NCBI GenBank assembly: GCA_041918155.1
Contig: JAYRWH010000075.1
Location: 31,547-95,546, forward strand
Source: UBA668 sp041918155
Lineage (GTDB): Bacteria > Actinomycetota > Acidimicrobiia > Acidimicrobiales > Ilumatobacteraceae
Direction: 5' to 3'
Length of the DNA stretch: 64,000 nucleotides
Shown piece by piece: positions 50,274-58,988 of this stretch. A model generated the notes under the pieces. The model saw only the letters and a list, made by a program, of their open reading frames with translations, did not search any database and was not told the DNA's origin. The first letter of the stretch is position 1. Each line of letters begins with the position of its first letter. The position numbers and the translations under genes are program-made.

Positions 50274-50926
50274 TGCGCCGGACCCTTGCGAGCGTCGCCG
50301 TTGCAGGGCTGCTCTTCACGGCCGCCGCCTGCAGCGTCGTCGACGACGGCAAGGTACGCCACATCGACCCGCCCGGCGGACTCGACGAGACGCTGCCGTC
50401 CACGAGTTCCACCACCACCAGCCAGCCCGAGCCGAGCACAACCGGGCCGAACACTTCCACCGCGCCGGTGGCGACCGAACCGGTGCAGCTCTATTTCATC
50501 GCCAGTGGACAGTTGGTGCCGGTCACCGTCACCATCACCGCGCCGGTGCTGCCACAGGTGATCATCGATCTGCTGCAGAACGGCCCGCCGGTCGAGGGCT
50601 TCGGGCAGCGCACGGCGCTCCCCCGCGACGCGCTCATCGTGGTGAAGACCGACGACACGGGTATTGCGCGCGTCGACCTGCCCGACGACTTCTTCGAACT
50701 GGTGTCGGTCCCTGATCAACGGCTGGTGATCGGCCAGATCGTGCTGACGCTGACCGCCAGCCGCGGCATCGGCCAGGTGACCTTCGACCAAGATGTCAGG
50801 AAGCCGCTCAGCGAGGTGGTACCGGCCGGCCAACCCCTCACCAGGCGCGACTTCGAGGCGTTCTCGGGCTCGGTCCCGCTGCCGATCGAGACCGTGGCCG
50901 ACGGCACCAGCACGAGCGCTCCCTGA
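50273..50926 (+). CDS. GerMN-domain lipoprotein (LpqB-like)
   Basis: A 217-aa exported lipoprotein: signal ending AAAC (Cys20), a Thr/Ser linker, and a GerMN domain (VQLYFIASGQLVPVTVTI ... LLQNGPP ... ALPRDALIV ... GQIVLTLTAS). The ATG overlaps the kinase stop. In Mycobacterium, LpqB modulates MtrB signalling; this protein keeps only the GerMN part and lacks LpqB's large beta-propeller. Acts outside the membrane, probably as a sensor accessory. Confidence 0.8.
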   Translation: MRRTLASVAVAGLLFTAAACSVVDDGKVRHIDPPGGLDETLPSTSSTTTSQPEPSTTGPNTSTAPVATEPVQLYFIASGQLVPVTVTITAPVLPQVIIDLLQNGPPVEGFGQRTALPRDALIVVKTDDTGIARVDLPDDFFELVSVPDQRLVIGQIVLTLTASRGIGQVTFDQDVRKPLSEVVPAGQPLTRRDFEAFSGSVPLPIETVADGTSTSAP

Positions 50927-50946
50927 GCCCGGGCTGCGCCGCCCGG

Positions 50947-50952
50947 TAGCCT
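50947..50952 (+). promoter_or_regulatory. Leaderless -10 hexamer for era
   Basis: TAGCCT, 10 nt before the era ATG. Confidence 0.4.
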
Positions 50953-50962
50953 GGGCGTTCTC

Positions 50963-51802
50963 ATGCGCAGCGGATTCGTCACCCTCGTCGGCCGGCCGAA
51001 CGTGGGCAAGAGCACGCTGGTCAACGCGATGTGTGGCGAGAAGGTCAGCATCGTCAGCGACAAGCCCCAGACCACTCGCCACCGGGTGATGGGGGTGCTC
51101 ACGTCGCCCGAGAGTCAGATCGTGTTCGTCGACACGCCCGGCCTGCACAAGCCCGTCACCGCACTCGGGGAGCGGGTGAACTCCACCGCGCTGGAGAGCC
51201 TCCAAGACGTCGACATGGCCTGCCTCGTCATCGACGCCACCAAGCCGTTCGGCTCTGGCGACCAGTGGGTGGCCCGCCACATGGACATGTCCAAAGCGAT
51301 CGTGCTGCTCAACAAGATCGACGTGGTGAAGCCTCAGCAGATCATCGCCCAGCTCACCGCGGCGTCCACATTGGGTGCCGCCGAGTATTTCCCAGTGTCC
51401 GCACGCACGGGCAAGGGCATTCCCGAGCTGCTCGAGTTCCTCACCGAGCGACTACCCGAGGGCCCGCAGTACTTCCCCACCGAGACAGTGCGCGACCAGC
51501 CCGAGGAGCAGTGGGTGGCCGAACTGGTGCGCGAGCAGTTGCTCGCCGTCACCCACGACGAGCTGCCCTACAGCATCGCCACCCGGGTCACCGAGTGGGA
51601 GTGGCCGCGCATCCGGGTGGAGATCATCGTGGAACGCGACAGCCAGAAGGGCATGGTCATCGGCAAGGGCGGCCTCATCCTGAAAGAGGTCGGCCGCCTC
51701 GCCCGCGCACAGCTGCCCGAGGGCGTGTTCCTCGAGCTGTTCGTGAAGGTCGACAAGGACTGGCAGCGCCACCCCGACCGCGTGCAGCGCCTCGGCTACT
51801 GA
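50963..51802 (+). CDS. era: GTPase Era
   Basis: Ribosome-assembly GTPase that binds 16S rRNA near its 3' end. The 279-aa protein has G1 GRPNVGKST (10-18), G3 DTPGLHKP, G4 NKIDV, G5 SARTG and a C-terminal KH domain (EIIVERDSQKGMVIGKGGLILKEVG). Slightly short at the C-terminus but complete. Own leaderless-type promoter. Confidence 0.96.
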   Translation: MRSGFVTLVGRPNVGKSTLVNAMCGEKVSIVSDKPQTTRHRVMGVLTSPESQIVFVDTPGLHKPVTALGERVNSTALESLQDVDMACLVIDATKPFGSGDQWVARHMDMSKAIVLLNKIDVVKPQQIIAQLTAASTLGAAEYFPVSARTGKGIPELLEFLTERLPEGPQYFPTETVRDQPEEQWVAELVREQLLAVTHDELPYSIATRVTEWEWPRIRVEIIVERDSQKGMVIGKGGLILKEVGRLARAQLPEGVFLELFVKVDKDWQRHPDRVQRLGY

Positions 51803-51827
51803 CGCCGTTGCCCAACCTGGCAAGATC

Positions 51828-52295
51828 GTGGGCATGGCACCGCGCATCATCAACGGCCCCGCAGAAGTCAAGGCACTCGTCGGCGAACAGCTCGGCTACA
51901 GCCCCTGGCTGGAGATCACCCAGGAGCGGGTGAACCTCTTCGCCGACGCCACCGGCGACCACCAATGGATCCACGTCGACCCCGAGCGGGCGAAGAAGGA
52001 GAGCCCGTTCGGCGGCCCGATCGCCCACGGCTACCTCACCCTCTCGCTGGCCCCCGTGCTGCTCCCCCAGGTGTGCATCACGACCGGGTTCAAGATGGGC
52101 GTCAACTACGGCTGCAACAAGGTGCGCTTCATGTCGCCCGTGCCGGTGGGCGCCAACCTGCGCCTCGGCGTCGTCATCAAACAGGTCGACGACATCGCCG
52201 GCGGCGTGCAGGTGACCTACGAGCTGACCTTCGAGATCGAGGGCACTCCCAAGCCCGCGTGCGTCGCCGAGGTCATCTACCGCAGCTACGAGTGA
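51828..52295 (+). CDS. MaoC-like hot-dog dehydratase
   Basis: A 155-aa protein with the MaoC/R-hydratase motif: FADATGDHQWIHVDPERA carries the catalytic Asp and His, and FGGPIAHGYLTLSL follows. It would hydrate or dehydrate enoyl-CoA or enoyl-ACP. GTG 51828 is preceded by CAACCT at 9 nt, like the fabD start; ATG 51834 is the alternative. It could serve the acyl-CoA pathways encoded nearby, but has no operon partner. Confidence 0.85.
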   Translation: MGMAPRIINGPAEVKALVGEQLGYSPWLEITQERVNLFADATGDHQWIHVDPERAKKESPFGGPIAHGYLTLSLAPVLLPQVCITTGFKMGVNYGCNKVRFMSPVPVGANLRLGVVIKQVDDIAGGVQVTYELTFEIEGTPKPACVAEVIYRSYE

Positions 52296-52335
52296 GGTTT
52301 CGCCGGCTCGGCCGCGAGCCCTTTCGGCGAGCGGT

Positions 52336-52341
52336 TAGGGT
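52336..52341 (+). promoter_or_regulatory. Leaderless -10 hexamer for the cupin gene
   Basis: TAGGGT, 8 nt before the ATG at 52350. Confidence 0.5.
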
Positions 52342-52349
52342 CTCCGCTC

Positions 52350-52703
52350 ATGGAATACACCTTCACCTACGGCGAGCCCATCACCGAGGCGGAAGCCCTT
52401 GCCGAAGCAGCTGCGTCAGGGCTCCACGCCTTCGCCTTCGACCTGGTGGTCGAGCAGGACGAGCCGTTGCACTGGCACGAGTTCGAAGCGATGACCTGGG
52501 TGATCGCCGGAACGGGCGCGTTCCGCGACGGGGCCGGCACGCTCACCGAGGTGCGCCCCGGCTGCCGTGCCCAGGCGCCGGCGGGATGGTTGCACCAGAA
52601 CCTCGCCGGGCCACCCGTGCGGGTCGTGCTCGCCACCAACCTCCCCTACGAGCAGTGGACGATGCCGATCGACAAAGATCCTGCGCTGCTCGCAGCCAGC
52701 TGA
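52350..52703 (+). CDS. Cupin-domain protein
   Basis: A 117-aa single-domain cupin. The first motif is degenerate but keeps its metal histidines (DEPLHWHEFEAMTWVIAGTG), and PAGWLHQN supplies a later His in motif 2. It may bind Fe, Mn or Zn; enzyme or small-molecule sensor roles are both possible. Its own leaderless promoter; its stop codon is shared in a palindrome with the converging small gene. Function unknown. Confidence 0.75.
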   Translation: MEYTFTYGEPITEAEALAEAAASGLHAFAFDLVVEQDEPLHWHEFEAMTWVIAGTGAFRDGAGTLTEVRPGCRAQAPAGWLHQNLAGPPVRVVLATNLPYEQWTMPIDKDPALLAAS

Positions 52704-52708
52704 TCAGC
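52699..52708. terminator. Palindrome formed by abutting convergent stop codons
   Basis: GCTGATCAGC is a perfect 10-bp palindrome made of the cupin TGA and the opposing TGA (read as TCA) with one GC on each side. It is short, so a terminator role is doubtful. Confidence 0.25.
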
Positions 52709-52868
52709 CGTCAGACGATTCATCGGCGTGGCGCCGCGATCGGCGTGTGACCACCGCAAGGCCGCGACCGAGCAGGCTGAGCAGCATGGCGAAGCCATGC
52801 GCTATCCCGCGCACCACGGCCATCAACCCGCGAAAGAACCCGACCCCTTCTCGACGCTCGTCGTTCAT
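52704..52868 (-). CDS. Small hydrophobic protein (54 aa)
   Basis: MNDERREGVGFF begins a 54-aa protein with one hydrophobic helix (about 12-34, GLMAVVRGIAHGFAMLLSLLGRGLAVV) and a basic then acidic tail, suggesting a single-span membrane or membrane-surface peptide. AAGGTGG precedes ATG 52868. Not a family I recognise; the start and amphipathic pattern are the main support. Confidence 0.5.
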   Translation of the reverse strand: MNDERREGVGFFRGLMAVVRGIAHGFAMLLSLLGRGLAVVTRRSRRHADESSDG

Positions 52869-52932
52869 GGCATCCACCTTTGGCTCACCCGACTGATACC
52901 CCGTGGCCGCGAGCATCAAACCGGGCGAACCC

Positions 52933-53931
52933 TCAGCGGAACTCGGGGATCACCTTGGTGGCGAACAGCTCCAGCGTCTCGGTGTCGGGGTAGTCGCTGC
53001 ACCACGGGATGAACCCGGTGCAGCCGAGTGCCATGTACGCCTGCACCTTCTCGGCCACCTGCTCGGGCGTGCCGACGAGGTTGCCCTCGCGCCAGCTCTC
53101 GAGCGGCTCGCCCCAGAAGCTCCGGCTACCCGCGGCATCGAGCTCGGCCTGGGTCTCGCGGATGAACACCTCGGGCGCCCAGGTCTTGCGGATCGTCTCC
53201 TCGTCGCGGCCGACAGCGGCGCAGTGGCCCTTCAGGATCTCACGCTTGGCGGCCCACTCGTGGGGCTTGCCGCCGAAGTTCGAGCAGTCGGCGTAGCGGG
53301 CCACGACCCTCAGCGTGAGCTGCTCACCCCCGCCGCCGATCCAGATCGGCGGGTGCGGTGACTGCAGTGGCTTGGGGTCGCACTGGGCGCCGTGCGTCGT
53401 GTAGTAGCGGCCCTCGTAGGTCGTGTCGGGCTGGGTCCACATACTGCGCACGATCTCCACCGCCTCGCGGAGCATGCCGATGCGATCCTTCGGGCGCGGG
53501 AACTCGAAGCCGTAGCCCTTGTACTCGTGCTCGTACCAGCCGGCACCGATCCCCCAGTCGAGGCGGCCGCCGCTGATGACATCGAGCGTGGACGTGATCT
53601 TGGCGAGCACGCTCGGCTCGCGGTAGCTGTTGCAGCCCACCATCTGGCCGAGGCGGATGCGTGAGGTGCGCTGGCTGATCGCGGCCATCGTCGTCCAGCA
53701 CTCGAACACCGCCTCGTGCGCGGCGACCGGCACATTGTGAAAGTGGTCGTACACCCAGGCGCCGTCGTAGCCAAGCTGTTCGGCGAGCACGGCGATGTCG
53801 ACGGCCTTCTGCCACTTCGCCGCGGCGCCCTCGATGGCGGCGAGTTCCATCTTCCACCCCTGCGGGATGAAGACTCCGAACAGGGGCTTGCTGAGATCGC
53901 GGGTGTCCACCACGGGAGGAAGGTTCGTCAT
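52933..53931 (-). CDS. LLM-class F420-dependent oxidoreductase
   Basis: A 332-aa luciferase-like flavin/F420 enzyme: ELAAIEGAAAKWQKAVDIAVLAEQLGYDGAWVYDH at the N-terminus, GGRLDWGIGAGWYEHEYKGYG and PIWIGGGGEQLTLRVVARYADCSNF further on. Such enzymes use reduced F420 on varied substrates. TAGGTT lies 6 nt before the ATG. Divergent from the acyl-CoA synthetase gene around an imperfect palindrome, so the two may be co-regulated. Confidence 0.87.
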   Translation of the reverse strand: MTNLPPVVDTRDLSKPLFGVFIPQGWKMELAAIEGAAAKWQKAVDIAVLAEQLGYDGAWVYDHFHNVPVAAHEAVFECWTTMAAISQRTSRIRLGQMVGCNSYREPSVLAKITSTLDVISGGRLDWGIGAGWYEHEYKGYGFEFPRPKDRIGMLREAVEIVRSMWTQPDTTYEGRYYTTHGAQCDPKPLQSPHPPIWIGGGGEQLTLRVVARYADCSNFGGKPHEWAAKREILKGHCAAVGRDEETIRKTWAPEVFIRETQAELDAAGSRSFWGEPLESWREGNLVGTPEQVAEKVQAYMALGCTGFIPWCSDYPDTETLELFATKVIPEFR

Positions 53932-53937
53932 GTGCCG

Positions 53938-53943
53938 AACCTA
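53938..53943 (-). promoter_or_regulatory. Leaderless -10 hexamer for the LLM oxidoreductase
   Basis: TAGGTT on the minus strand, 6 nt before the ATG at 53931. Confidence 0.5.
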
Positions 53944-53963
53944 CCGTGACCTTGCGAGCGCCC

Positions 53964-53985
53964 GATGCAAAGTGCGCTTTACATC
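53964..53985. promoter_or_regulatory. Imperfect palindrome between LLM oxidoreductase and acyl-CoA synthetase genes
   Basis: GATGCAAAG and CTTTACATC, 8 of 9 positions paired, separated by TGCG. It is centred in the 72-bp gap between the two divergent starts and lies upstream of both -10 hexamers. Probably an operator for an unlinked regulator. Confidence 0.5.
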
Positions 53986-53990
53986 CGACC

Positions 53991-53996
53991 TAGCCT
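53991..53996 (+). promoter_or_regulatory. Leaderless -10 hexamer for the acyl-CoA synthetase
   Basis: TAGCCT, 7 nt before the ATG at 54004. Confidence 0.5.
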
Positions 53997-54003
53997 CAAA
54001 GAG

Positions 54004-55620
54004 ATGTCCGCCGCGTTCGCCGTCGCCGATGTGCACGAGGCGATCGCGGCCGGCCGGCCGGATCAGCTCTGCATCGTCCACGGCGCGCGCCGACTGACGT
54101 GGGCCGAGGTCACCGAACGCACCCGCCGGTTCGCCAACCACCTGATTGCGCAAGGGCTCGGCTGCCACACCGAGCGGGATGCCCTGGCCAACCACGAGAG
54201 CGGGCAAGACCACCTCGCGATCTACCTGCACAACGGCATCGAGTACCTCGAAGCGATGCTCGGGGCGTTCAAGGCACGTGTGGCGCCGCTCAACGTCAAC
54301 TACCGCTATCAGGCTGACGAGCTGCGTTACCTCCTCGCCGATGCGCAGGCCACAGCCGTCGTGGTACACAGCCGGTTCACTCCCACGCTGGCGGAAGTGC
54401 TGCCCCAGCTGCCCCTGTTGCGCACGATCGTGCAGGTGCCCGACGCGAGCGGCCATCCCCTGCTGCCCCAGGCCGTCTGGTACGACGACGCAGTGGCCGC
54501 CGCATCACCTGCCAAGCCGGCGGTGACCGCGAGCCCCGACGATCTCTACATCCTCTACACCGGCGGCACCACGGGCCTGCCCAAGGGCGTGTTGTGGCGC
54601 AACGGCGATGCGAACCTCGAGTGCTTCGGCGGCAGCCACGAGGAATCCCTCGATGCCATCGCCGCAGCGGCGACCGGCGACCTGCGCGCCCTGCTCGCCC
54701 CGCCCTTCATGCACGGCGCCGGCCACTGGATGTGTCTGCACACCTGGAACAACGGCGGCACCGTCTTCGTGCAGGATCACCCCGAGCACTTCGACGCGCA
54801 CGACATCTGGTCCACCATCGCCCGCGAGCGGCTCAACTTCCTGCTCATCGTCGGCGACGCGTTCGCCCGCCCCCTTCTCGACGACCTGCGCGACCACACC
54901 CACGACCTCAGCACGCTCACCGTGCTGCTGTCGGGCGGCGCCCCGCTGAGCGCCCACTTGAAGGAGGAGATCCTCCAGCGCTTACCGACCGTGATGATCG
55001 TCGACGGCCTCGGCTCGTCGGAGGCCGGCGGTCAGGTCACCCAGGTGTCAGCTGGAGCCGGTGCCACCACCGGCACCTTTCCGTTGCGCCCCGGCAACCA
55101 TGTGCTGTCAGGCGCACTCGACCGGGTGCTCTCCCCCGGCGATCCCGATCTGGGCTGGCTGGCCAAGAGCGGGCGGCTCGCGCTCGGCTATCTCGGCGAC
55201 CCAGACAAGACGGCCCAGACATACCCGGTGATCGACGGGGTGCGCTACGCGGTGCCGGGCGACCGCGCCCGCCTGCGCGCCGACAGGATCGTGGAGTTGC
55301 ACGGACGGGATTCGGCCACGATCAACTCCGGTGGCGAGAAGATCTTCGCCGAGGAGGTCGAAGCCGCGATCAAGACCCACCCCTCGGTGTACGACTGTGT
55401 CGTCGCCGGCCGGCCGAGCGAGCGCTGGGGCGACGAGGTGGTGGCGATCGTGCGCCTCCGCGAGGGCGACGACGTGAGCGCCGACGACTTGCGTGCCGCG
55501 GCCGCTACCCATATCGCCCGCTTCAAGTTGCCGAAGGCGATCGTGTTCGTACCCGAGATCGTCCGCTCACCCGCAGGCAAGGCCGACTACCGCTGGGCCC
55601 GCGAAGTGGCCGGGGGCTGA
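54004..55620 (+). CDS. Acyl-CoA synthetase (FadD-like, AMP-forming)
   Basis: A 538-aa adenylate-forming enzyme that activates a carboxylic acid to its CoA thioester. It has the AMP-binding loop ILYTGGTTGLPKG, VDGLGSSEAGGQ, and the C-terminal hinge and lysine regions (GRDSATINSGGEKIFAEEVE, and PKAIVFVPEIVRSPAGKADYRWA). ATG 54004 is chosen over an upstream frame start because of the -10 spacing. Substrate unknown; length and SSEAG segment resemble fatty-acid or cholesterol-side-chain ligases. Confidence 0.88.
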   Translation: MSAAFAVADVHEAIAAGRPDQLCIVHGARRLTWAEVTERTRRFANHLIAQGLGCHTERDALANHESGQDHLAIYLHNGIEYLEAMLGAFKARVAPLNVNYRYQADELRYLLADAQATAVVVHSRFTPTLAEVLPQLPLLRTIVQVPDASGHPLLPQAVWYDDAVAAASPAKPAVTASPDDLYILYTGGTTGLPKGVLWRNGDANLECFGGSHEESLDAIAAAATGDLRALLAPPFMHGAGHWMCLHTWNNGGTVFVQDHPEHFDAHDIWSTIARERLNFLLIVGDAFARPLLDDLRDHTHDLSTLTVLLSGGAPLSAHLKEEILQRLPTVMIVDGLGSSEAGGQVTQVSAGAGATTGTFPLRPGNHVLSGALDRVLSPGDPDLGWLAKSGRLALGYLGDPDKTAQTYPVIDGVRYAVPGDRARLRADRIVELHGRDSATINSGGEKIFAEEVEAAIKTHPSVYDCVVAGRPSERWGDEVVAIVRLREGDDVSADDLRAAAATHIARFKLPKAIVFVPEIVRSPAGKADYRWAREVAGG

Positions 55621-55639
55621 CCCCGCACGGCGGGTCAGC
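55616..55639. terminator. Bidirectional hairpin between acyl-CoA synthetase and amidase genes
   Basis: GCTGACCC and GGGTCAGC form a perfect 8-bp stem with an 8-nt loop and contain the stop codons of both convergent genes. The best terminator candidate of this type in the window, though without a T run. Confidence 0.5.
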
Positions 55640-57044
55640 TGCGGACGGGGTCGATCGGGGTGATCGTGCCGAACACGCCCTCGAGCGTCTCGGCGACGGC
55701 GAGGCAGGTGAGATCGGCGAAACGGCGGCCCACAACCTGCGCGCCCACGGGCATACCGTCGGCCATCCCCACGGGCACCACCGCCGCGGGCAGTCCGAGC
55801 AGGTTCGCCGGCAGCACCGGGCGCAGCAGTTCGAGTGTCACCCGACTGCCCTCCAGCGAGGCGACGTCGGCGCCCAGTTCGAACGGGGGCTGCGCCCACG
55901 TGGGCAGCAGCAACACGTCGTGGTCGGCGTAGAACGTGTGCCACTCCCGGTCGACGCGGTTGCGATCGAGCATTGCGGCCATCAGCGCGTCGACCACCAC
56001 CGAGGGGAACAACGACTGGGCGTTGTTGATGAACGTGAGCGCGTCGGGACCCAGCACCATCTCCAATAATGGCTTCTGCGCCGACAGGTCGGCGCTCATG
56101 AGAGTGATCCACAACTCGACAGCGCGCTCGAACGACAGCGGGACAGCCTCCACCACCTCGGCACCCGCGTTGGCCAGTGCATCCGCTGCGCCACGGATGG
56201 CGGCAGTCACCTCGGGGTGAGTGGTGCCACCGGGCGGGTCGGTGCACACCGCGACGCGTAGACGCCGGCCAGCGGTGTGATCGACCAATGTCACGGGCAG
56301 CGCCCGCGGATCGCGCTCGTGGGGGCCGGCGATCGCCAGCAACGCGGCGCGTACGTCGGCGACGTGACGCGCCATCGTGCCGTCGGTGAGCATCAGTTGC
56401 TGCGAGAGCGTCAGGTCCTCTGGGGGAACCACCGTGGCCCACGGCACCACGCCGGTGGTGGGCTTGATCGATGCGATCCCGCAACAGCTGGCCGGGTTGC
56501 GCAGCGACCCACCGATGTCGTTGCCGAATCCCAGCGGCGACATGCCGCTGGCCAGGGCCGCCCCCTCGCCACCGCTGCTCCCGCCAGCGGTGCGCATGGG
56601 ATGCCAGGGGTTGTGGGTGATGCCGTGCAGCGAACTCTCGGTGGTGACGCGCAGGCCGAGGTCGGGCAGGTTCGTGCGCCCGATCGGGATGGCACCGGCG
56701 GCGCGCACGCGTTCCACGAGCGGCCCATCGATCGGTGCGACGGCGTCGGCGAGCATGACCACGGATTGGGTCGTGGGCGTGCCCGCCAGGTCGAGGTTCT
56801 CCTTCACCGTCACCGGCACACCATGGAGGACTCCCAGCGGACCGCCTGCGGCGCCGGCGCGGTCGGCCGCGTCGGCGGCGAGAAGTGCGGTGTCGTCGAG
56901 GCGGCGTACCACCGCGTTGAGCCACGGATTCACCTCATCGATGCGGGCGAGGTGGGCCTGCACAACTTCTCGGCTCGACACCTCCTTGCGGGCGATCATC
57001 CCCGCGAGTTCCAGTGCACCCTTGCGCCACAGTTCGCCAGTCAT
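55635..57044 (-). CDS. Amidase (amidase-signature family)
   Basis: A 469-aa amide hydrolase with the Ser-cisSer-Lys triad: K81 in VTVKENLDL, S156 in GGSSGGE and S180 in DIGGSLRNPA. It differs from GatA in context (no gatB/gatC nearby) and in the C-terminal half, so a stand-alone amidase or 6-aminohexanoate-dimer-type enzyme is more likely. Start ATG 57044; longer in-frame starts lack support. Divergent from menG. Confidence 0.85.
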   Translation of the reverse strand: MTGELWRKGALELAGMIARKEVSSREVVQAHLARIDEVNPWLNAVVRRLDDTALLAADAADRAGAAGGPLGVLHGVPVTVKENLDLAGTPTTQSVVMLADAVAPIDGPLVERVRAAGAIPIGRTNLPDLGLRVTTESSLHGITHNPWHPMRTAGGSSGGEGAALASGMSPLGFGNDIGGSLRNPASCCGIASIKPTTGVVPWATVVPPEDLTLSQQLMLTDGTMARHVADVRAALLAIAGPHERDPRALPVTLVDHTAGRRLRVAVCTDPPGGTTHPEVTAAIRGAADALANAGAEVVEAVPLSFERAVELWITLMSADLSAQKPLLEMVLGPDALTFINNAQSLFPSVVVDALMAAMLDRNRVDREWHTFYADHDVLLLPTWAQPPFELGADVASLEGSRVTLELLRPVLPANLLGLPAAVVPVGMADGMPVGAQVVGRRFADLTCLAVAETLEGVFGTITPIDPVRS

Positions 57045-57067
57045 GGCCAAATGCTGCCACAGCCGCA

Positions 57068-57073
57068 TAGCCT
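57068..57073 (+). promoter_or_regulatory. Leaderless -10 hexamer for menG
   Basis: TAGCCT, 8 nt before the menG GTG. Confidence 0.45.
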
Positions 57074-57081
57074 GGCTGACC

Positions 57082-57798
57082 GTGGAGCAGACCGGCGAGC
57101 AACGTAGTTGGGATCGCGACACCCTTCCCGAGGGCGAGGAGAAGGTCGCCGCCGTGCGCGAGATGTTCGACGCGATCGCCCCCCGCTACGACCTCGTCAA
57201 CCGCATCATGACGTTCCGGCTCGATGTGCGCTGGCGACGCAAGGCGGTGCGCCGGCTCGCCCTCGCCGAGGGCAGCACGGTCATCGACCTCGCCGCCGGC
57301 ACCGGCGACCTGTGCATCGACCTGCAGCGCGCCGGCCATCGCCCGCTCGCGTTCGACCTCAGCTTCGGAATGCTCGCCGCCGACCGCAGCGCCAGCCCGC
57401 GCGTCCAGGCCGACATCCTGCGCCTACCCCTTCGCGCCGGCTCCGTCGACGGGGCCACGTGCGGCTTCGCGTTGCGAAACCTCGTCGACCTCCCCGCGTT
57501 CTTCGGCGAGCTGGCCCGTGTGGTGCGGCCCGGGGGGCGCATCGCCCTGCTCGACGTCGGCGTGCCGCACAACCGCGTCATTCGTTGGGGCAACAACATC
57601 TACTTCGGCAAGGTGGTGCCCAAGATCGGCGCCCTGCTCTCCGACGGCGCGGCCTACCGCTACCTGCCCAGGAGCATCGCCTACCTGCCACCGCGCGAGA
57701 AATTGGTGGAGATGCTGCGCGCCGCGGGCTTCGCCGACGCCGAGCACAACCAGCTGTCGGGTGGCCTCACCCAGCTGATGGTCGGCACCCGCGCCTGA
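57082..57798 (+). CDS. menG: Demethylmenaquinone methyltransferase
   Basis: Last step of menaquinone synthesis, a SAM-dependent C-methylation. The 238-aa UbiE/MenG family protein has VREMFDAIAPRYDLVNRIMT, the SAM motif VIDLAAGTGDL (67-77) and GALLSDGAAYRYLPRSI near the end. GTG 57082 was chosen from its -10 spacing. It stands 1 bp before menF, so the two are co-transcribed. Neighbouring menF, menD, menA and menE genes support menaquinone rather than ubiquinone. Confidence 0.93.
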   Translation: MEQTGEQRSWDRDTLPEGEEKVAAVREMFDAIAPRYDLVNRIMTFRLDVRWRRKAVRRLALAEGSTVIDLAAGTGDLCIDLQRAGHRPLAFDLSFGMLAADRSASPRVQADILRLPLRAGSVDGATCGFALRNLVDLPAFFGELARVVRPGGRIALLDVGVPHNRVIRWGNNIYFGKVVPKIGALLSDGAAYRYLPRSIAYLPPREKLVEMLRAAGFADAEHNQLSGGLTQLMVGTRA

Positions 57799-57799
57799 C

Positions 57800-58987
57800 A
57801 TGCGCGCGCTCACCCGCCCCCTGGCCGTTGACATCGACCTGAACGACGTCGCCGGCGGCGATGGTTACCTGTTCGTGCGCGACGGTGTCGGCATCGCCGG
57901 TCGCGGGGTCGCGGCACGCGTCGCGCTCGCCGACGTGCCCGCTGTGCTCGCGGCGATCGAACACACCGTTGAATCTCCTGGCGTGGTGGGCGGGGTGCGG
58001 CCCCTCGCGCTCGGTGTCGTGCCGTTCGAGCACGGCACGCCGTGCACGCTCGTGATCCCGCAGGTACTCGTCGGCAAGGCAGCCGACGGGCGGCGCTGGA
58101 TCACCACGATCGACGGCGCCTCCCCCGATCTCGCCGTCGGCCCACGCCCCGCGCCGCGGGCGCAGGCGTTCACGGTCGGCCCGCTCACCCCCGTCGACCG
58201 TTACCTCGCCGCCGTCACCGCGGCCCGCGATGCGGTGCGCGCCGGCAGCCTCACGAAAGCGGTCATCGCCCGCGAGGTACGCGTGTCGAGCCCCGAACCC
58301 ATCGACGTGCACTCCGTGCTGATGCGCCTCAAGGCCACGTTCGGCAGCAGCTACCGCTACTCGGTCGACGGTTTCATCGGCGCCTCGCCCGAGTTGCTCG
58401 TCGCGGTCGATGGCAACACGGTGCGCTCCCACCCGCTCGCGGGCACCGCCCCGCGCACCGGCGACCCCGACACCGATCACCACGCCGCCGCCGAGTTGCT
58501 CGCCAGCCAGAAGAACCAGATCGAGCACCGCGTCGTGATCGACATGATCCACGACACCTTGCTGCCATGGTGCAGCTATCTCGACTGGGAACCCGAGCCC
58601 GGCATCATGGCGGTGGCCAACGTGCAACACCTCGCCACTGCGATGGAGGGCCACCTCAGCGACCCGCGCCCGAACGTGCTCGACCTCGTGACCGCGCTCG
58701 CGCCAACGCCCGCGCTTGGCGGGTTCCCCAAGGCGGAAGCGCTGGCCCTCATCGCCGAGGTGGAGGGCTTCACCCGCGGCCGCTACGGCGGCGCGGTCGG
58801 CTGGGTCGATGCCGCGGGCGACGGCACTTGGGCGGTCTCCATCCGCTGCGCCGAGCTGTCCTCCGACCGCCGTTCGGCCCGCCTCGTCGCCGGTGGCGGC
58901 ATCGTCGCCGACAGCGAACCCCTCGCCGAACTCGCCGAGACCCAGGCCAAGCTCCAGGCAATGCTGAGCGCTATCGTCCGCCCCTAG
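57800..58987 (+). CDS. menF: Isochorismate synthase (MenF-type)
   Basis: Converts chorismate to isochorismate for menaquinone. The 395-aa protein has the chorismate-binding catalytic lysine in AGSLTKAVIAREVRV, ASPELLVAVDG, HPLAGTAPRTG, the Mg-binding SQKNQIEHRVVIDMI and GGFPKAEALALI. It could also be an EntC/DhbC-like siderophore synthase, but the menG and menD neighbours decide. Convergent with menD. Confidence 0.92.
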   Translation: MRALTRPLAVDIDLNDVAGGDGYLFVRDGVGIAGRGVAARVALADVPAVLAAIEHTVESPGVVGGVRPLALGVVPFEHGTPCTLVIPQVLVGKAADGRRWITTIDGASPDLAVGPRPAPRAQAFTVGPLTPVDRYLAAVTAARDAVRAGSLTKAVIAREVRVSSPEPIDVHSVLMRLKATFGSSYRYSVDGFIGASPELLVAVDGNTVRSHPLAGTAPRTGDPDTDHHAAAELLASQKNQIEHRVVIDMIHDTLLPWCSYLDWEPEPGIMAVANVQHLATAMEGHLSDPRPNVLDLVTALAPTPALGGFPKAEALALIAEVEGFTRGRYGGAVGWVDAAGDGTWAVSIRCAELSSDRRSARLVAGGGIVADSEPLAELAETQAKLQAMLSAIVRP

Positions 58988-58988
58988 C

